From: Candidatus Rhodoferax odensensis
Lineage (GTDB): Bacteria > Pseudomonadota > Gammaproteobacteria > Burkholderiales > Burkholderiaceae_C
Assembly: GCA_016718405.1 (NCBI GenBank)
Contig: JADKDJ010000033.1
Location: 310,001-374,000 of the forward strand
DNA length: 64,000 nucleotides
Reading direction: 5' to 3'
Shown: one piece after another, positions 43,912-52,980 of the stretch
Position numbering within the stretch: position 1 is the first letter of the stretch
How the letters are laid out: each line of letters begins with the position of its first letter
Made by a program: the position numbers and the translations under genes
The notes under the pieces: generated by a model
The model's database searches: none
The model's input: the letters and a program-made list of their open reading frames with translations, nothing else
Told to the model about the DNA's origin: nothing

Positions 43912-45987
43912 GTGCACACCCGTCACAGCCTGACTTCGCTGGCGCGCCACACCGCAGTCTGGATCGGTTTGGCGATCCTGTCACCCACCGGTTGGGCTGA
44001 CGAATCGACTGATCTTGACCGACTCGAGAGCATTTACCGCACCGCACTTCAAAATCCCTCCCAGGCGTTGGGGCAACTTCACGCGTTCGCGTCGAAACTC
44101 ACCGCGGACGCGCCCTACGCCGTGCGCGTGGAACTCTTGCGCACCCGTATCCCGCTACTCGTGGAAGTCGGCCGTGTCGCCGAAGCCGACGCCGACATCG
44201 CGGAGCTGCTCAGACTTGGGCAAAAGCACCAAGACCTGTCGATCATCGTTCGAGCCAAGGCTTTTGCCGCAAGTCAGCTGATCGAGGCCGACCGACCCGA
44301 TCAGGCACTGCACGTTCTGCTAGAGGCTAAGGACCAAGCCGACCGGAATGGCGGCCCGATCGCGCTGTTGGCGTGGAATCGTGCGATGGGCGATGTCTAT
44401 GGCAAGCTTGGCAACTTCGAGAAAGCGATTGGCCACTTGCTGGTCGCCCTGCGCCTGGCCGATCAGCAGCCTAAACATCAAACCAAAGCCAAAGTGGACC
44501 AACTCAACAGCCTGGGGTCGCTCTATTGGACCATGAAGGAGCCGCAGAAGTCGGTTGAGTATCTGGATCAAGCGCTCGCGCTGGCACCACAGGTTGGTTC
44601 GGTCGCCACAATGGCTTCCCTCATGATCAACCGGGCCAACGCCCTCACCGACTTGGCGCGCACCGACCAGGCGCTGGCCGACTATCAGGACGCGCTGCGG
44701 CTAAGTCGCGCCGCCGGACTGATCGAATCGGAAACCGTGGTGCTCATCAACCTGGCTGACCACTACCTTCGATTGCGTCAATTTGATCTCGCGTCCACGT
44801 ATGCCAAGCAGGCGCTGTCGATAGCGGAGAAGACCGGCAGCAAGGCCAGCGGCGCCATTGCCCGCGCCAACCTGGGGTTTGCCATGGCCGGCCAGGGGAA
44901 TCTGCGTGGGGGTGTTCCCCACATCAACGCCGCGATTGCCATTTACCACGACACCGGAGCCCGCGCGGATGAAGAAGGGTTGCTGGCCGAGCTCAGCGAG
45001 ATGTACGAGAAGGCCGGCCTGCACCGCGACGCGCTGGCCGCTGCCCGCAGACAGACCAAACTGAGCCGCGAAATCTTTCAAGCTGATCAGGCCAAGGCGA
45101 TATCGACGCTGCAAGAGCAGTTCAACGCCGAGCAGCGGCAGAAGCAGATCGAGATACTCGCGCACGAGAACCGACTGAAGGACGCCGAACTGGTCAACCG
45201 GCAACTGCAGCAGTCTGTTACGCTGCTGGCGGCTATCGCCACACTAATCGGGGCGGCCTTTATTCTGATGCTTTACCGCCGCGTGCGCCAGACCAACCAA
45301 CGCCTGGCCGAAGCCAATAGTCAGTTGGAGTTTCAATCGGTTCGCGATCCACTCACTGGTCTCTTTAACCGTCGCTCGTTCCTGGACCTGATGAAGCGCC
45401 GAGCCGTCCCGACCGAAGCAGGCCGGCGCGACGCCGCTATGGCGAACCAGGACGGCTTAATGATTCTCGACATCGATCACTTCAAGCACATCAACGACGC
45501 CTTTGGCCACGCCAGCGGGGACGCGGTGCTGGTGGAAGTCGCGCAGCGCCTGCGCGCGACCGTGCGCGAGTCCGACATGGTGTTGCGATGGGGTGGCGAG
45601 GAGTTTCTGGTCTATTCGCCAAGGGCTCATCCACTTCACCTGGAGGGTCTGGCGCGGCGCCTGCTCGATGCTATTGGCGACGTGCCAGTCGTGGTGGGTG
45701 GGCAATCGATCGCAGTCACGGTCACGGCGGGCTTCATTGCCCTGCCCTACTCCAACATCCCCGAGAGCCTTTGCAATTGGGAAAGAGCCCTGCAAATTGC
45801 CGACATGGCCCTGTATCTGGGTAAAGTCAACGGCCGCAACCGAGCCTATGGCGTTGGTCCGCTGCAAGTGGCGCCAGAGGTGGCCCTGCCAGTACTGGAC
45901 CATGACCTGTCGGCAGCCCTGCAAGGCGGCATGTTGGAGCTGACTGAGGTGCTCGGACCTGCGCAGCCGGGCCATCCCGCCACCTGA
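43912..45987 (+). CDS. TPR-containing membrane diguanylate cyclase
   Basis: The 691-residue protein has a signal-like N-terminus (about 1-28), a periplasmic TPR region (about 30-380, for example LLAWNRAMGDVYGKLGNFEK), a helical segment, one membrane span (about 435-457, LLAAIATLIGAAFILMLYRR) and a C-terminal GGDEF domain (about 480-640). The active site reads GGEEF (561-565), which is catalytically competent in known cyclases. ILDIDHFKHINDAFGHASGD is intact. The start is GTG at 43912. It is the second c-di-GMP synthase within 4 kb; its ligand or partner is unknown. Confidence 0.88.
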   Translation: MHTRHSLTSLARHTAVWIGLAILSPTGWADESTDLDRLESIYRTALQNPSQALGQLHAFASKLTADAPYAVRVELLRTRIPLLVEVGRVAEADADIAELLRLGQKHQDLSIIVRAKAFAASQLIEADRPDQALHVLLEAKDQADRNGGPIALLAWNRAMGDVYGKLGNFEKAIGHLLVALRLADQQPKHQTKAKVDQLNSLGSLYWTMKEPQKSVEYLDQALALAPQVGSVATMASLMINRANALTDLARTDQALADYQDALRLSRAAGLIESETVVLINLADHYLRLRQFDLASTYAKQALSIAEKTGSKASGAIARANLGFAMAGQGNLRGGVPHINAAIAIYHDTGARADEEGLLAELSEMYEKAGLHRDALAAARRQTKLSREIFQADQAKAISTLQEQFNAEQRQKQIEILAHENRLKDAELVNRQLQQSVTLLAAIATLIGAAFILMLYRRVRQTNQRLAEANSQLEFQSVRDPLTGLFNRRSFLDLMKRRAVPTEAGRRDAAMANQDGLMILDIDHFKHINDAFGHASGDAVLVEVAQRLRATVRESDMVLRWGGEEFLVYSPRAHPLHLEGLARRLLDAIGDVPVVVGGQSIAVTVTAGFIALPYSNIPESLCNWERALQIADMALYLGKVNGRNRAYGVGPLQVAPEVALPVLDHDLSAALQGGMLELTEVLGPAQPGHPAT

Positions 45988-46103
45988 GGGCACGCATCGC
46001 TACGCGACACGGTTCGGAGCATGGCTGGTTGGGCCTGTCCGTACATACGCCGATGCCGCGGCGGCACCTTGTGCAATGAACGACTGACCCCATATCAGCG
46101 TCT

Positions 46104-47879
46104 ATGACTCTTTCTCGCGACAAGCCCGCGTCGCCCCGATCACTGTCTGGCTTGTTGCCGTTCCTGCGACCCTACCGGCTGCGCATGGTTCTGGCGGGCG
46201 TGTTCCTGCTGCTCGCAGCGTTGGCCACACTGGCCTTTCCAATCGCACTGCGTCACCTGATTGACGGCGGGCTGGTGCAAAGCGACAAGGGCGAACAGAT
46301 GATGGCGCTACGAGAACACTTTGTGGCCCTGTTCGCGGTAGCAGTGGCCCTGGGCCTGTTTTCGGCGGCCCGCTTCTATATGGTCAGTTGGCTCGGTGAG
46401 CGAGTCACCGCCGACCTGCGCAACGCGGTCTACCACCATGTGCTGAGCCAGAGCCCTGAATTCTTCGAGACCACGCAGACTGGCGAGGTCCTCTCCCGCC
46501 TGAGCGCCGACACCACCTTGGTCCAGACCGTGGTCGGCTCATCCCTGAGCATGGGCTTGCGCAGCAGCGTGATGGGCGTGGGAGCGTTGGCCATGTTGAT
46601 CTGGACCAACCCCTATGTGATGCTGCAGGTGCTCGGGATATTGGTGCTGATCATTCTGCCCAGCCTCTGGTTCGGCCGACGTGTACGCAAGCTCTCACGC
46701 GCCAGCCAGGACCGCGTGGCCGACTCCAGCGCCATCGCCGCTGAAGTGCTCAATGCCATCCCGGTGGTGCAGAGCTACACTGCGGAGAGCAGAGAGTCGA
46801 AACGTTTCGACGCCTCCACCGACCATGCTTTCAACACGGCGATTCGCCGCAGCAAGGCGCGTTCCGGCCTGGCGGCCTTCATCATCATCGCCACGTCTGC
46901 CGCGTTGTTGTGGGGCCTGTACCAAGGCACGCAGGCAGTAATGGCCGGACGCATCACGGCCGGTCATCTGGGCCAGACGGTGGTGTTCGTCATCATCCTG
47001 GCCAGCGCCTTTGCCGTGCTCGGCGAGGTCTATGGCGACCTGTTACGCGCTGCCGGCGCAACCGAGCGCCTGATGGAATTGCTGGCGAGCCAATCTCCCA
47101 TCCGATCCCCGGCTGCGCCGGTGATTCCGCCACGGTCGCAAACGGGCAGTGCCCTGGAGTTTCAGAACGTCGACTTCCACTATCCCTCTCGGCCAACGCC
47201 CCCGGCACTGAGCGCGTTCAGCCTTCGCGTCGAGCCCGGCCAGACTGTGGCCATCGTGGGGCCAAGTGGCGCCGGCAAAACCACCGTGTTCCAGCTATTG
47301 CTGCGCTTCTATGACCCGAGTGGCGGACAAATTGCGGTCGACGGCGTCAAAATCAGCGACATGGCGCTGACCGAGCTACGCCAGCGCATTGGCATCGTGC
47401 CGCAAGACGCCGTGGTGTTTTCCAGCAGTGCGCTGGAGAACATCCGTTACGGAAAGCCGGGCGCCAGCGACGCGGAAGTTCACGCTGCCGCTCGCGCGGC
47501 TTTCGCACACGACTTCATCATCAGCCTGCCGCAGGGCTACGACACTTTCCTCGGCGAACGCGGCGTGCGCCTGAGTGGCGGTCAACGCCAGCGCATCGCG
47601 ATCGCCCGCGCCATTCTCAAGAATCCGCCACTCTTGCTGCTGGACGAAGCAACCAGTGCACTGGATGCCCAGAGCGAACGCCTGGTGCAGGCGGCGCTGG
47701 AATCTGCCATGCAGCACCGCACCACGCTGGTGATCGCCCACCGCCTGGCGACGGTCCAAAAGGCCGATCGGATCGTCGTACTCGACCATGGCCGACTGGT
47801 GGAGCAAGGCACCCACGCGGAATTGATCGCCCACGGCGGTGTCTACGCGCGCCTTGCCGCCCTGCAGTTCAGCGCCTGA
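46104..47879 (+). CDS. ABC exporter with fused membrane and ATPase domains (MsbA/multidrug type)
   Basis: The 591-residue half-transporter has a six-span ABC membrane domain (about 25-320) and a C-terminal ATPase with Walker A GPSGAGKTT (about 385), signature LSGGQRQR, Walker B LLLLDEATSALD and the switch histidine in IAHRLATV. It probably works as a homodimer. The sequence resembles the LipidA/MsbA-like ABC transporters annotated in Burkholderiales; lipid or drug export cannot be distinguished. Confidence 0.9.
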   Translation: MTLSRDKPASPRSLSGLLPFLRPYRLRMVLAGVFLLLAALATLAFPIALRHLIDGGLVQSDKGEQMMALREHFVALFAVAVALGLFSAARFYMVSWLGERVTADLRNAVYHHVLSQSPEFFETTQTGEVLSRLSADTTLVQTVVGSSLSMGLRSSVMGVGALAMLIWTNPYVMLQVLGILVLIILPSLWFGRRVRKLSRASQDRVADSSAIAAEVLNAIPVVQSYTAESRESKRFDASTDHAFNTAIRRSKARSGLAAFIIIATSAALLWGLYQGTQAVMAGRITAGHLGQTVVFVIILASAFAVLGEVYGDLLRAAGATERLMELLASQSPIRSPAAPVIPPRSQTGSALEFQNVDFHYPSRPTPPALSAFSLRVEPGQTVAIVGPSGAGKTTVFQLLLRFYDPSGGQIAVDGVKISDMALTELRQRIGIVPQDAVVFSSSALENIRYGKPGASDAEVHAAARAAFAHDFIISLPQGYDTFLGERGVRLSGGQRQRIAIARAILKNPPLLLLDEATSALDAQSERLVQAALESAMQHRTTLVIAHRLATVQKADRIVVLDHGRLVEQGTHAELIAHGGVYARLAALQFSA

Positions 47880-48008
47880 GTGTGTGTCCCGGCCGGATAC
47901 TGCAGCCGAGCGACTGAGCTGTCAGCGGATTGCGCCCGCAGGACCTCGGCGTACTTGAACTCGACCACCGGCAGCTCTAGAATTGCCACAGGACTACAGG
48001 AGCGCGTC

Positions 48009-48182
48009 ATGGAGATATCCCCCGTCAAGGCCCTGCAATCACCCCAGCTGGCGCGCGAGCCGACGAAAGAGGCGCAGCGACCACCGCAACCACAGACCAC
48101 CCCCGACGACGCGCCACGCCGACCCCCCGTCGTCAACACGCAGGGGCAAACCACGGGTCGCATCGTCAACACCACCGCCTGA
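48009..48182 (+). CDS. Small hypothetical protein with VNT-type C-terminal tail
   Basis: The 57-residue product starts MEISPVKALQSPQLARE after an AGGAG ribosome site. It has a Pro/Gln/Arg-rich middle and ends VVNTQGQTTGRIVNTTA. The last 17 residues match the C-terminus of the next gene product at 11 of 17 positions. No signal peptide or membrane span is seen. The two genes are 4 nt apart. No function recognised. Confidence 0.6.
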   Translation: MEISPVKALQSPQLAREPTKEAQRPPQPQTTPDDAPRRPPVVNTQGQTTGRIVNTTA

Positions 48183-48186
48183 CGCC

Positions 48187-48699
48187 ATGACCGCCTTGTC
48201 CGCATTCAGTGGCGCCGCCGCGCCATCTCTCATGCTGGCAAGTCGCGCCCGTGTGCAGCAAGCGCGCCGCGAGGCTGATCGGGCCGAAGCGCAAGCGCGC
48301 GACCTGCGCACGCAAGCCGATGAGGCCGAACGCGGCGCGCAGCAAGCAAACCAGACCGTGCGCAGCTTGGAGCGCGTGACTAGGGTCCAGAGCCAAGGTG
48401 CGTCGGCGACACCGGCGCCGGCAGCACCAGAATCACCCGACGACCCTCGATCCAAGGCCGACTTGTATGCGAGCGCATTGGCCACCGCATTCACTATCGC
48501 GAAACCAGTACTTGAGATTGACCTGTCCCAGTCCGCCAAGAACCTGGTGTTGTCCAGCGTGTTCCTGGCCACGGACCAGTTTCTAGCCAGGGCCGATAAT
48601 GCCGCGACCCGAGCGCCCAGCACGCCAAACCCCAGTCAGGCCACGGTAGTCAACCTGTTCGGACAGGCCACGGGCGGACTTGTCAATACCAGTGCCTGA
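48187..48699 (+). CDS. Hypothetical coiled-coil protein with VNT-type C-terminal tail
   Basis: The 170-residue product has an Ala/Arg/Glu-rich coiled-coil segment (about 20-65, RARVQQARREADRAEAQARD), a Pro/Ser linker, a helical region (about 90-135, KADLYASALATAFTIAKPVL) and the tail VVNLFGQATGGLVNTSA. That tail is shared with the preceding 57-residue protein, suggesting a common binding or localisation signal. It begins 4 nt after that gene, probably in the same transcript. Its stop lies 12 nt from the stop of the convergent DUF1178 gene. Confidence 0.6.
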   Translation: MTALSAFSGAAAPSLMLASRARVQQARREADRAEAQARDLRTQADEAERGAQQANQTVRSLERVTRVQSQGASATPAPAAPESPDDPRSKADLYASALATAFTIAKPVLEIDLSQSAKNLVLSSVFLATDQFLARADNAATRAPSTPNPSQATVVNLFGQATGGLVNTSA

Positions 48700-48711
48700 A
48701 CCCGCCTGGTC

Positions 48712-49170
48712 TTAGTGCAAAGGTTCCTCGCGCACCACCCAATCGGGTAGCGGCAACACGTCGATCCCCTCTTCGATCAGTTCCAGAGCCTCATCCAAAC
48801 GGGCTTGACCGCGAATGGCGCGGCGATCAGTCTCTGCGTAGTGCATGCGACGCGCCTCCTCGACAAAGGCGGTACCCACGTCATCGGCTTGCGCAACCAG
48901 GCGCCGCGCCAGGGTCAGCCACGCCGCTTGCTGCGGCTGCTCGAGCGCCAGACCAGCGGGTTGCTCAGACGGCGTCTGCTCCGCGCGGTCGGGCTCGCGG
49001 GTACTGCCAAAGTTCAAGCGGGGCGCGCTCGGACACTTGACGACCGCGGCGTCCCCACACACGGGGCATTGCAGCAGACCGCGCTGCAGCTGACCACGGA
49101 AATCATCCTCCGACGCGAACCAGCCCTCGAACCGATGGCGGTGGGCGCACAGAAGATCAAGGACTTTCAT
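48712..49170 (-). CDS. DUF1178 family protein
   Basis: The 152-residue protein begins MKVLDLLCAHRHRFEGWFAS and carries a C-x2-C plus Cys cluster (LLQCPVCGDAAVVKCPSAP) that probably binds a metal. A conserved helical C-terminal half follows (VGTAFVEEARRMHYAETDRR, IEEGIDVLPLP). This is the standard DUF1178 layout; function unknown. It lies 12 nt after the NUDIX gene at the end of the complex I operon, its usual place in Burkholderiales. Confidence 0.88.
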   Translation of the reverse strand: MKVLDLLCAHRHRFEGWFASEDDFRGQLQRGLLQCPVCGDAAVVKCPSAPRLNFGSTREPDRAEQTPSEQPAGLALEQPQQAAWLTLARRLVAQADDVGTAFVEEARRMHYAETDRRAIRGQARLDEALELIEEGIDVLPLPDWVVREEPLH

Positions 49171-49182
49171 GCCACCATCATG

Positions 49183-49779
49183 TCACAGGGTCGCCGCGGC
49201 AGGCTGCCAGTCCAGCGACCACTTGCCCGCTTGGACGTTTTGAAGCCACAGCGCGCCCGCCAGCGTCTTGGCATCGGTCACCGTCCCATCAGCGCACCAT
49301 TGCATCAGCTCATCGGTAGTCGCCGTGATCACGTCGAGAAACTCACCCGCATCCAGGCGACGCTGGCCCAAGCTCAAGCCACGGGCAAACCACACCTCGA
49401 TGTACTCCGTCGAGTAAGCGATCACCGGATGAATCACCGCGGCCTTGGCCCAATGCGTGGCGCTGTAGCCGGTTTCCTCCAGCAGTTCGCGTCGCGCACA
49501 CGACAAACCGTCCTCGTGCGCATCGAGCTTGCCGGCCGGGAATTCAATGATGACCTGTCCCACGGGATAGCGAAACTGCCGCTCCAGCACCAGCCGCATA
49601 CCACCCGATGCGTCCTCCAGGAGCGGAACAATCATCACTGCGCCGGGATGGAGCACATACTCTCGGCACGCGCTCTGGCCATCAGGCAAGCGCACGGTGT
49701 CGCGCACAGCGTGCAGGAAGTGCCCCTTGAACAACACCTGACCGTCGAGCTTTTCTTCGATCAAGTGGCGATCAGTCAT
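49183..49779 (-). CDS. NUDIX hydrolase (ADP-ribose pyrophosphatase-like)
   Basis: The 198-residue hydrolase has a complete Nudix box, G83 through REL-LEETG at 97-104 (GX5EX7REUXEEXGU), preceded by QVIIEFPAGKLD as in NudF-type ADP-ribose pyrophosphatases. It should hydrolyse ADP-ribose or a related nucleoside diphosphate in the cytoplasm. It follows nuoN by 105 bp on the same strand. The DUF2818 gene I recall between nuoN and this gene in many relatives is not present here. Confidence 0.88.
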   Translation of the reverse strand: MTDRHLIEEKLDGQVLFKGHFLHAVRDTVRLPDGQSACREYVLHPGAVMIVPLLEDASGGMRLVLERQFRYPVGQVIIEFPAGKLDAHEDGLSCARRELLEETGYSATHWAKAAVIHPVIAYSTEYIEVWFARGLSLGQRRLDAGEFLDVITATTDELMQWCADGTVTDAKTLAGALWLQNVQAGKWSLDWQPAAATL

Positions 49780-49884
49780 GGGGCTTCGATCTACTCGACC
49801 AGACTGGTCGCGGTGAGTTCTCGGTCTGCAGGGACGGTGGCGCAGCGGATCACCTCACGCCCCCGTGTGCAATATCGGCAACGG

Positions 49885-51375
49885 TCAGGCGCCCAGCATC
49901 TGCTTGACCGCCCGGGCACACAGTTCCATCAACCCGCCCGGCACCAGACCCAAGGCCAGCACCAGTGCCGCATTGACCGACAACACGGCGCGAACATCCA
50001 GTGGTGCGGTGATGGCAGAAACGCCAACCGGCGCGTCAAAGTACATCACCTTGATCACCCGCAGGTAGTAAAACGCGCCAATTAGCGACATCATGACTGC
50101 GAACACGGCCAGCGCGAGGTGCAGCCCCGAGCCTGAGGCGATCAGCGCCTGCAAGACCGACAGCTTGGCATAGAACCCCACCATCGGCGGGATACCGGCC
50201 AGCGAAAACATGCACACCGCCATGACTGCCGCGTACAGTGGGCTGCGCTCATTGAGTCCGGCGAAGTCAGATATCTCCTCACTCTCAAAACCTTCACGCG
50301 ACAACAACAAGATCACGCCAAAGGCGGCCAAGGTCGTCAGAACGTAGGTCACCACGTAGAACATGGACGAGCTGTACGCGTTGCCGGCCGAAAAGGTGTT
50401 GCCGTTGACCACCCCCGACATCAACCCGAGCAGCACAAAACCCATCTGGGAGATGGTGGAAAAAGCCAGCATGCGCTTGAGGTTGGTCTGGGCGATGGCG
50501 GCAAGGTTACCGATCAGCAACGAACCAATCGACAACACCATCAGCATCTGCTGCCAGTCGGGCGCCAGAGGCAGCATGCCTTCAACCAGCAGGCGAATCA
50601 CAATCGCGAACGCCGCCAACTTCGGTGCGCCGCCGATCATCAGGGTCACCGCAGTCGGCGCGCCCTGGTAGACGTCCGGAATCCACATGTGAAACGGCAC
50701 CACACCGAGCTTGAAAGCCAGGCCCGCGACTACAAACACCAAACCGAACACCAGCACCTGATGCTTGACCTGGCCGGAGCTGATCGCCTTGAACACAGCA
50801 TTGATATCCAGCGAACCGGTGGCGCCGTACATCATCGACAGGCCATAGAGCAGGAAACCTGAAGCCAGGGCACCCAACACAAAGTACTTCATGGCCGCTT
50901 CGGTGGAGGTGGCGTGGTCGCGCCGCAAGGCTACCAGCGCGTAACTCGACAGCGTCAGCAACTCCAGCCCCATGTAGATGACCAGGAAGTTGTTGCCGCT
51001 GATCATCACAAACATGCCCAGCAGGGCGAACAGACTCAGGCTGAACAGTTCACCGCCGCGCAACATCATCTGGCGCTCAGCCGCATAGGGGCGTCCATAC
51101 ACCAGCGTGACCATCACCGCCAGCGTGGCAAAACACTTAAGCCAGTTGCCCATCTGATCGCTGACGATCATGTTGCCGAAACCAAAGCGTTCCTCGCCGC
51201 CAACGGCATAAGCCGCCTGCATCGCCGCCACCACAGCGAGTGTCAGCATCGTCAACAGGTAAGTCACGGTGCGTCGCGGGGTGTTGACACCCAGGTCCAC
51301 CAAGGCGATGACACACGCCATTACAAGCAGGACGATCTCCGGGTAAACCGCGATCCAGCTGATTTTGTCAATCAT
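49885..51375 (-). CDS. nuoN: NADH-quinone oxidoreductase subunit N
   Basis: The 496-residue antiporter-like subunit of complex I has about 14 membrane spans and takes part in proton pumping. LRRDHATSTEAAMKYFVLGA and FHMWIPDVYQGAPTAVTLMI are conserved in NuoN. It is the last nuo gene of the operon, 24 nt after nuoM. Confidence 0.96.
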   Translation of the reverse strand: MIDKISWIAVYPEIVLLVMACVIALVDLGVNTPRRTVTYLLTMLTLAVVAAMQAAYAVGGEERFGFGNMIVSDQMGNWLKCFATLAVMVTLVYGRPYAAERQMMLRGGELFSLSLFALLGMFVMISGNNFLVIYMGLELLTLSSYALVALRRDHATSTEAAMKYFVLGALASGFLLYGLSMMYGATGSLDINAVFKAISSGQVKHQVLVFGLVFVVAGLAFKLGVVPFHMWIPDVYQGAPTAVTLMIGGAPKLAAFAIVIRLLVEGMLPLAPDWQQMLMVLSIGSLLIGNLAAIAQTNLKRMLAFSTISQMGFVLLGLMSGVVNGNTFSAGNAYSSSMFYVVTYVLTTLAAFGVILLLSREGFESEEISDFAGLNERSPLYAAVMAVCMFSLAGIPPMVGFYAKLSVLQALIASGSGLHLALAVFAVMMSLIGAFYYLRVIKVMYFDAPVGVSAITAPLDVRAVLSVNAALVLALGLVPGGLMELCARAVKQMLGA

Positions 51376-51399
51376 TTTTCGGCTCTTGTTTCAGGTGGG

Positions 51400-52875
51400 T
51401 CAGTTCAGCTTGGTCAGCGCGACGTGTTTGAGGAGTTCCGCCACGGAGGGGTCCATCACATCGGTAAACGGCTTGGGATAGACCCCCATGGCCAACACCG
51501 CGACGGCAAGCAGGGCCAGCATCAGGAACTCGCGGCTGTTGATGTCGGTGAGGGACTTCACGTCATCATTGGCCACTGGCCCCAGATAAACACGCTTGAA
51601 CATCCACAAGGTGTAGGCGGCGCCAAAAATCAGGGCGCTCGCCGCTGCAAAGCCCAGCCAGAAATTGGCCTTGACGGCCCCCAGAATGACCATCCACTCG
51701 CCTACAAAACCGGCGGTAGCGGGCAGACCGCAATTGGCCATGGAAAACAGCAGCGCGAACGCGGCGAACTTGGGCATGGTGTTGACCACCCCGCCGTAGC
51801 TCGCGATCTGCCTGGAGTGCACCCGGTCATACAAGACGCCGATACACAGGAACATGGCGGCCGAAACGAAACCGTGCGCAATCATCTGCACCAGGCCACC
51901 GGACACGCCAAGATCGTTGAAGATGAAAAAGCCCAAGGTCACAAAACCCATGTGGGCAACCGACGAGTAAGCCACCAGCTTCTTCATGTCCTGTTGCACC
52001 ATCGCCACCAGGCCGACGTAGACCACGGCGATCACCGACAAAGCAATGATCAGCCAAGCCCACTCGCGCGCGGCGTCGGGTGCGATCGGCATCGAAAAGC
52101 GCAGAAAACCATAGGCGCCGAGTTTCAGCATGATCGCGGCCAGCACAGCCGAGCCGCCCGTGGGGGCTTCCACGTGCACATCAGGCAACCAGGTGTGCAC
52201 CGGCCACATCGGCACCTTCACTGCAAAGGCCGAGAAGAAGGCAAAGAACAACAGCGCCTGTGCGGTACCGGTGAGCGGCAGCTTGTGCCACACCGCCAGA
52301 TCAAAACTGCCACCCGACTTGGTGTACAGAAAAATCAGGGCAACCAGCATCAGCAGCGAGCCCAGCAAGGTGTAGAGGAAGAACTTGAAGGCGGCGTAGA
52401 TCTTGTTCGGACCGCCCCAGATACCGATGATGAGGTACATGGGGATCAGGGTTGCCTCGAAGAACACGTAGAACAACATGCCATCGATGGCGCAGAAGAC
52501 GCCGATCATCAGCCCGCTCAAGATCAGGAACGCGCCCATGTATTGATTGACCCGGCGCGTAATGGACTCCCAACTGGCGATCACCACCACCACATTGATG
52601 AAGGCGGTCAGCAACACGAACCACAGCGAGATGCCATCCACGCCCAGGTGGTAGTTGACATTGAAGCGCTCGATCCAGGGCGCTTTTTCGACGAACTGCA
52701 TGGCAGCCGTGCCGAGTTTGAAGCCACTGTAGAGCGGCAGCGTGACCAGGAAACTTGCGATGGCGCCGATCAATGCGACCCAGCGCACCGTGCGTGCCTG
52801 ATCGTCCCGACCCAGTGCCAGCAACACGACACCAAAAACGATCGGCGTCCAGATAGCCAGGCTCAACAATCCCAT
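51400..52875 (-). CDS. nuoM: NADH-quinone oxidoreductase subunit M
   Basis: The 491-residue antiporter-like proton-pumping subunit has about 14 spans. The conserved glutamate lies in FFEATLIPMYLIIGIWGG, and the lysine/histidine region is VHTWLPDVHVEAPTGGSAVL. The 94-bp gap from nuoL contains the 45-bp tandem duplication, which is unusual in an otherwise tightly packed operon. Confidence 0.97.
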   Translation of the reverse strand: MGLLSLAIWTPIVFGVVLLALGRDDQARTVRWVALIGAIASFLVTLPLYSGFKLGTAAMQFVEKAPWIERFNVNYHLGVDGISLWFVLLTAFINVVVVIASWESITRRVNQYMGAFLILSGLMIGVFCAIDGMLFYVFFEATLIPMYLIIGIWGGPNKIYAAFKFFLYTLLGSLLMLVALIFLYTKSGGSFDLAVWHKLPLTGTAQALLFFAFFSAFAVKVPMWPVHTWLPDVHVEAPTGGSAVLAAIMLKLGAYGFLRFSMPIAPDAAREWAWLIIALSVIAVVYVGLVAMVQQDMKKLVAYSSVAHMGFVTLGFFIFNDLGVSGGLVQMIAHGFVSAAMFLCIGVLYDRVHSRQIASYGGVVNTMPKFAAFALLFSMANCGLPATAGFVGEWMVILGAVKANFWLGFAAASALIFGAAYTLWMFKRVYLGPVANDDVKSLTDINSREFLMLALLAVAVLAMGVYPKPFTDVMDPSVAELLKHVALTKLN

Positions 52876-52890
52876 TGTGCTTCCTAATCA

Positions 52891-52980
52891 GTTGAGGACA
52901 GCGCTAAAGGTCTGTCCCGCAAAGTCATTTGTTTAGTTGAGGACAGCGCTAAAGGTCTGTCCCGCAAAGTCACTTGTTTA
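52891..52980. repeat. 45-bp tandem duplication at the nuoL-nuoM junction
   Basis: Copies at 52891-52935 and 52936-52980 differ at a single base. The second includes the last three codons and stop of nuoL (minus strand), so the unit is a duplication of the nuoL 3' end plus spacer. Each copy contains the hairpin GGACAG-N10-CTGTCC (52896-52917 and 52941-52962). Confidence 0.9.

Noticed and set aside
50914..52887. Plus-strand open frame of 657 codons opposite nuoN and nuoM
   Set aside because: Shadow of two well-supported genes on the other strand; composition is extreme in His, Gln and Arg, and no domain is recognisable.
52891..52980. Possible CRISPR array
   Set aside because: Only two directly abutting 45-bp copies with no spacers; it is a tandem duplication of the nuoL end.
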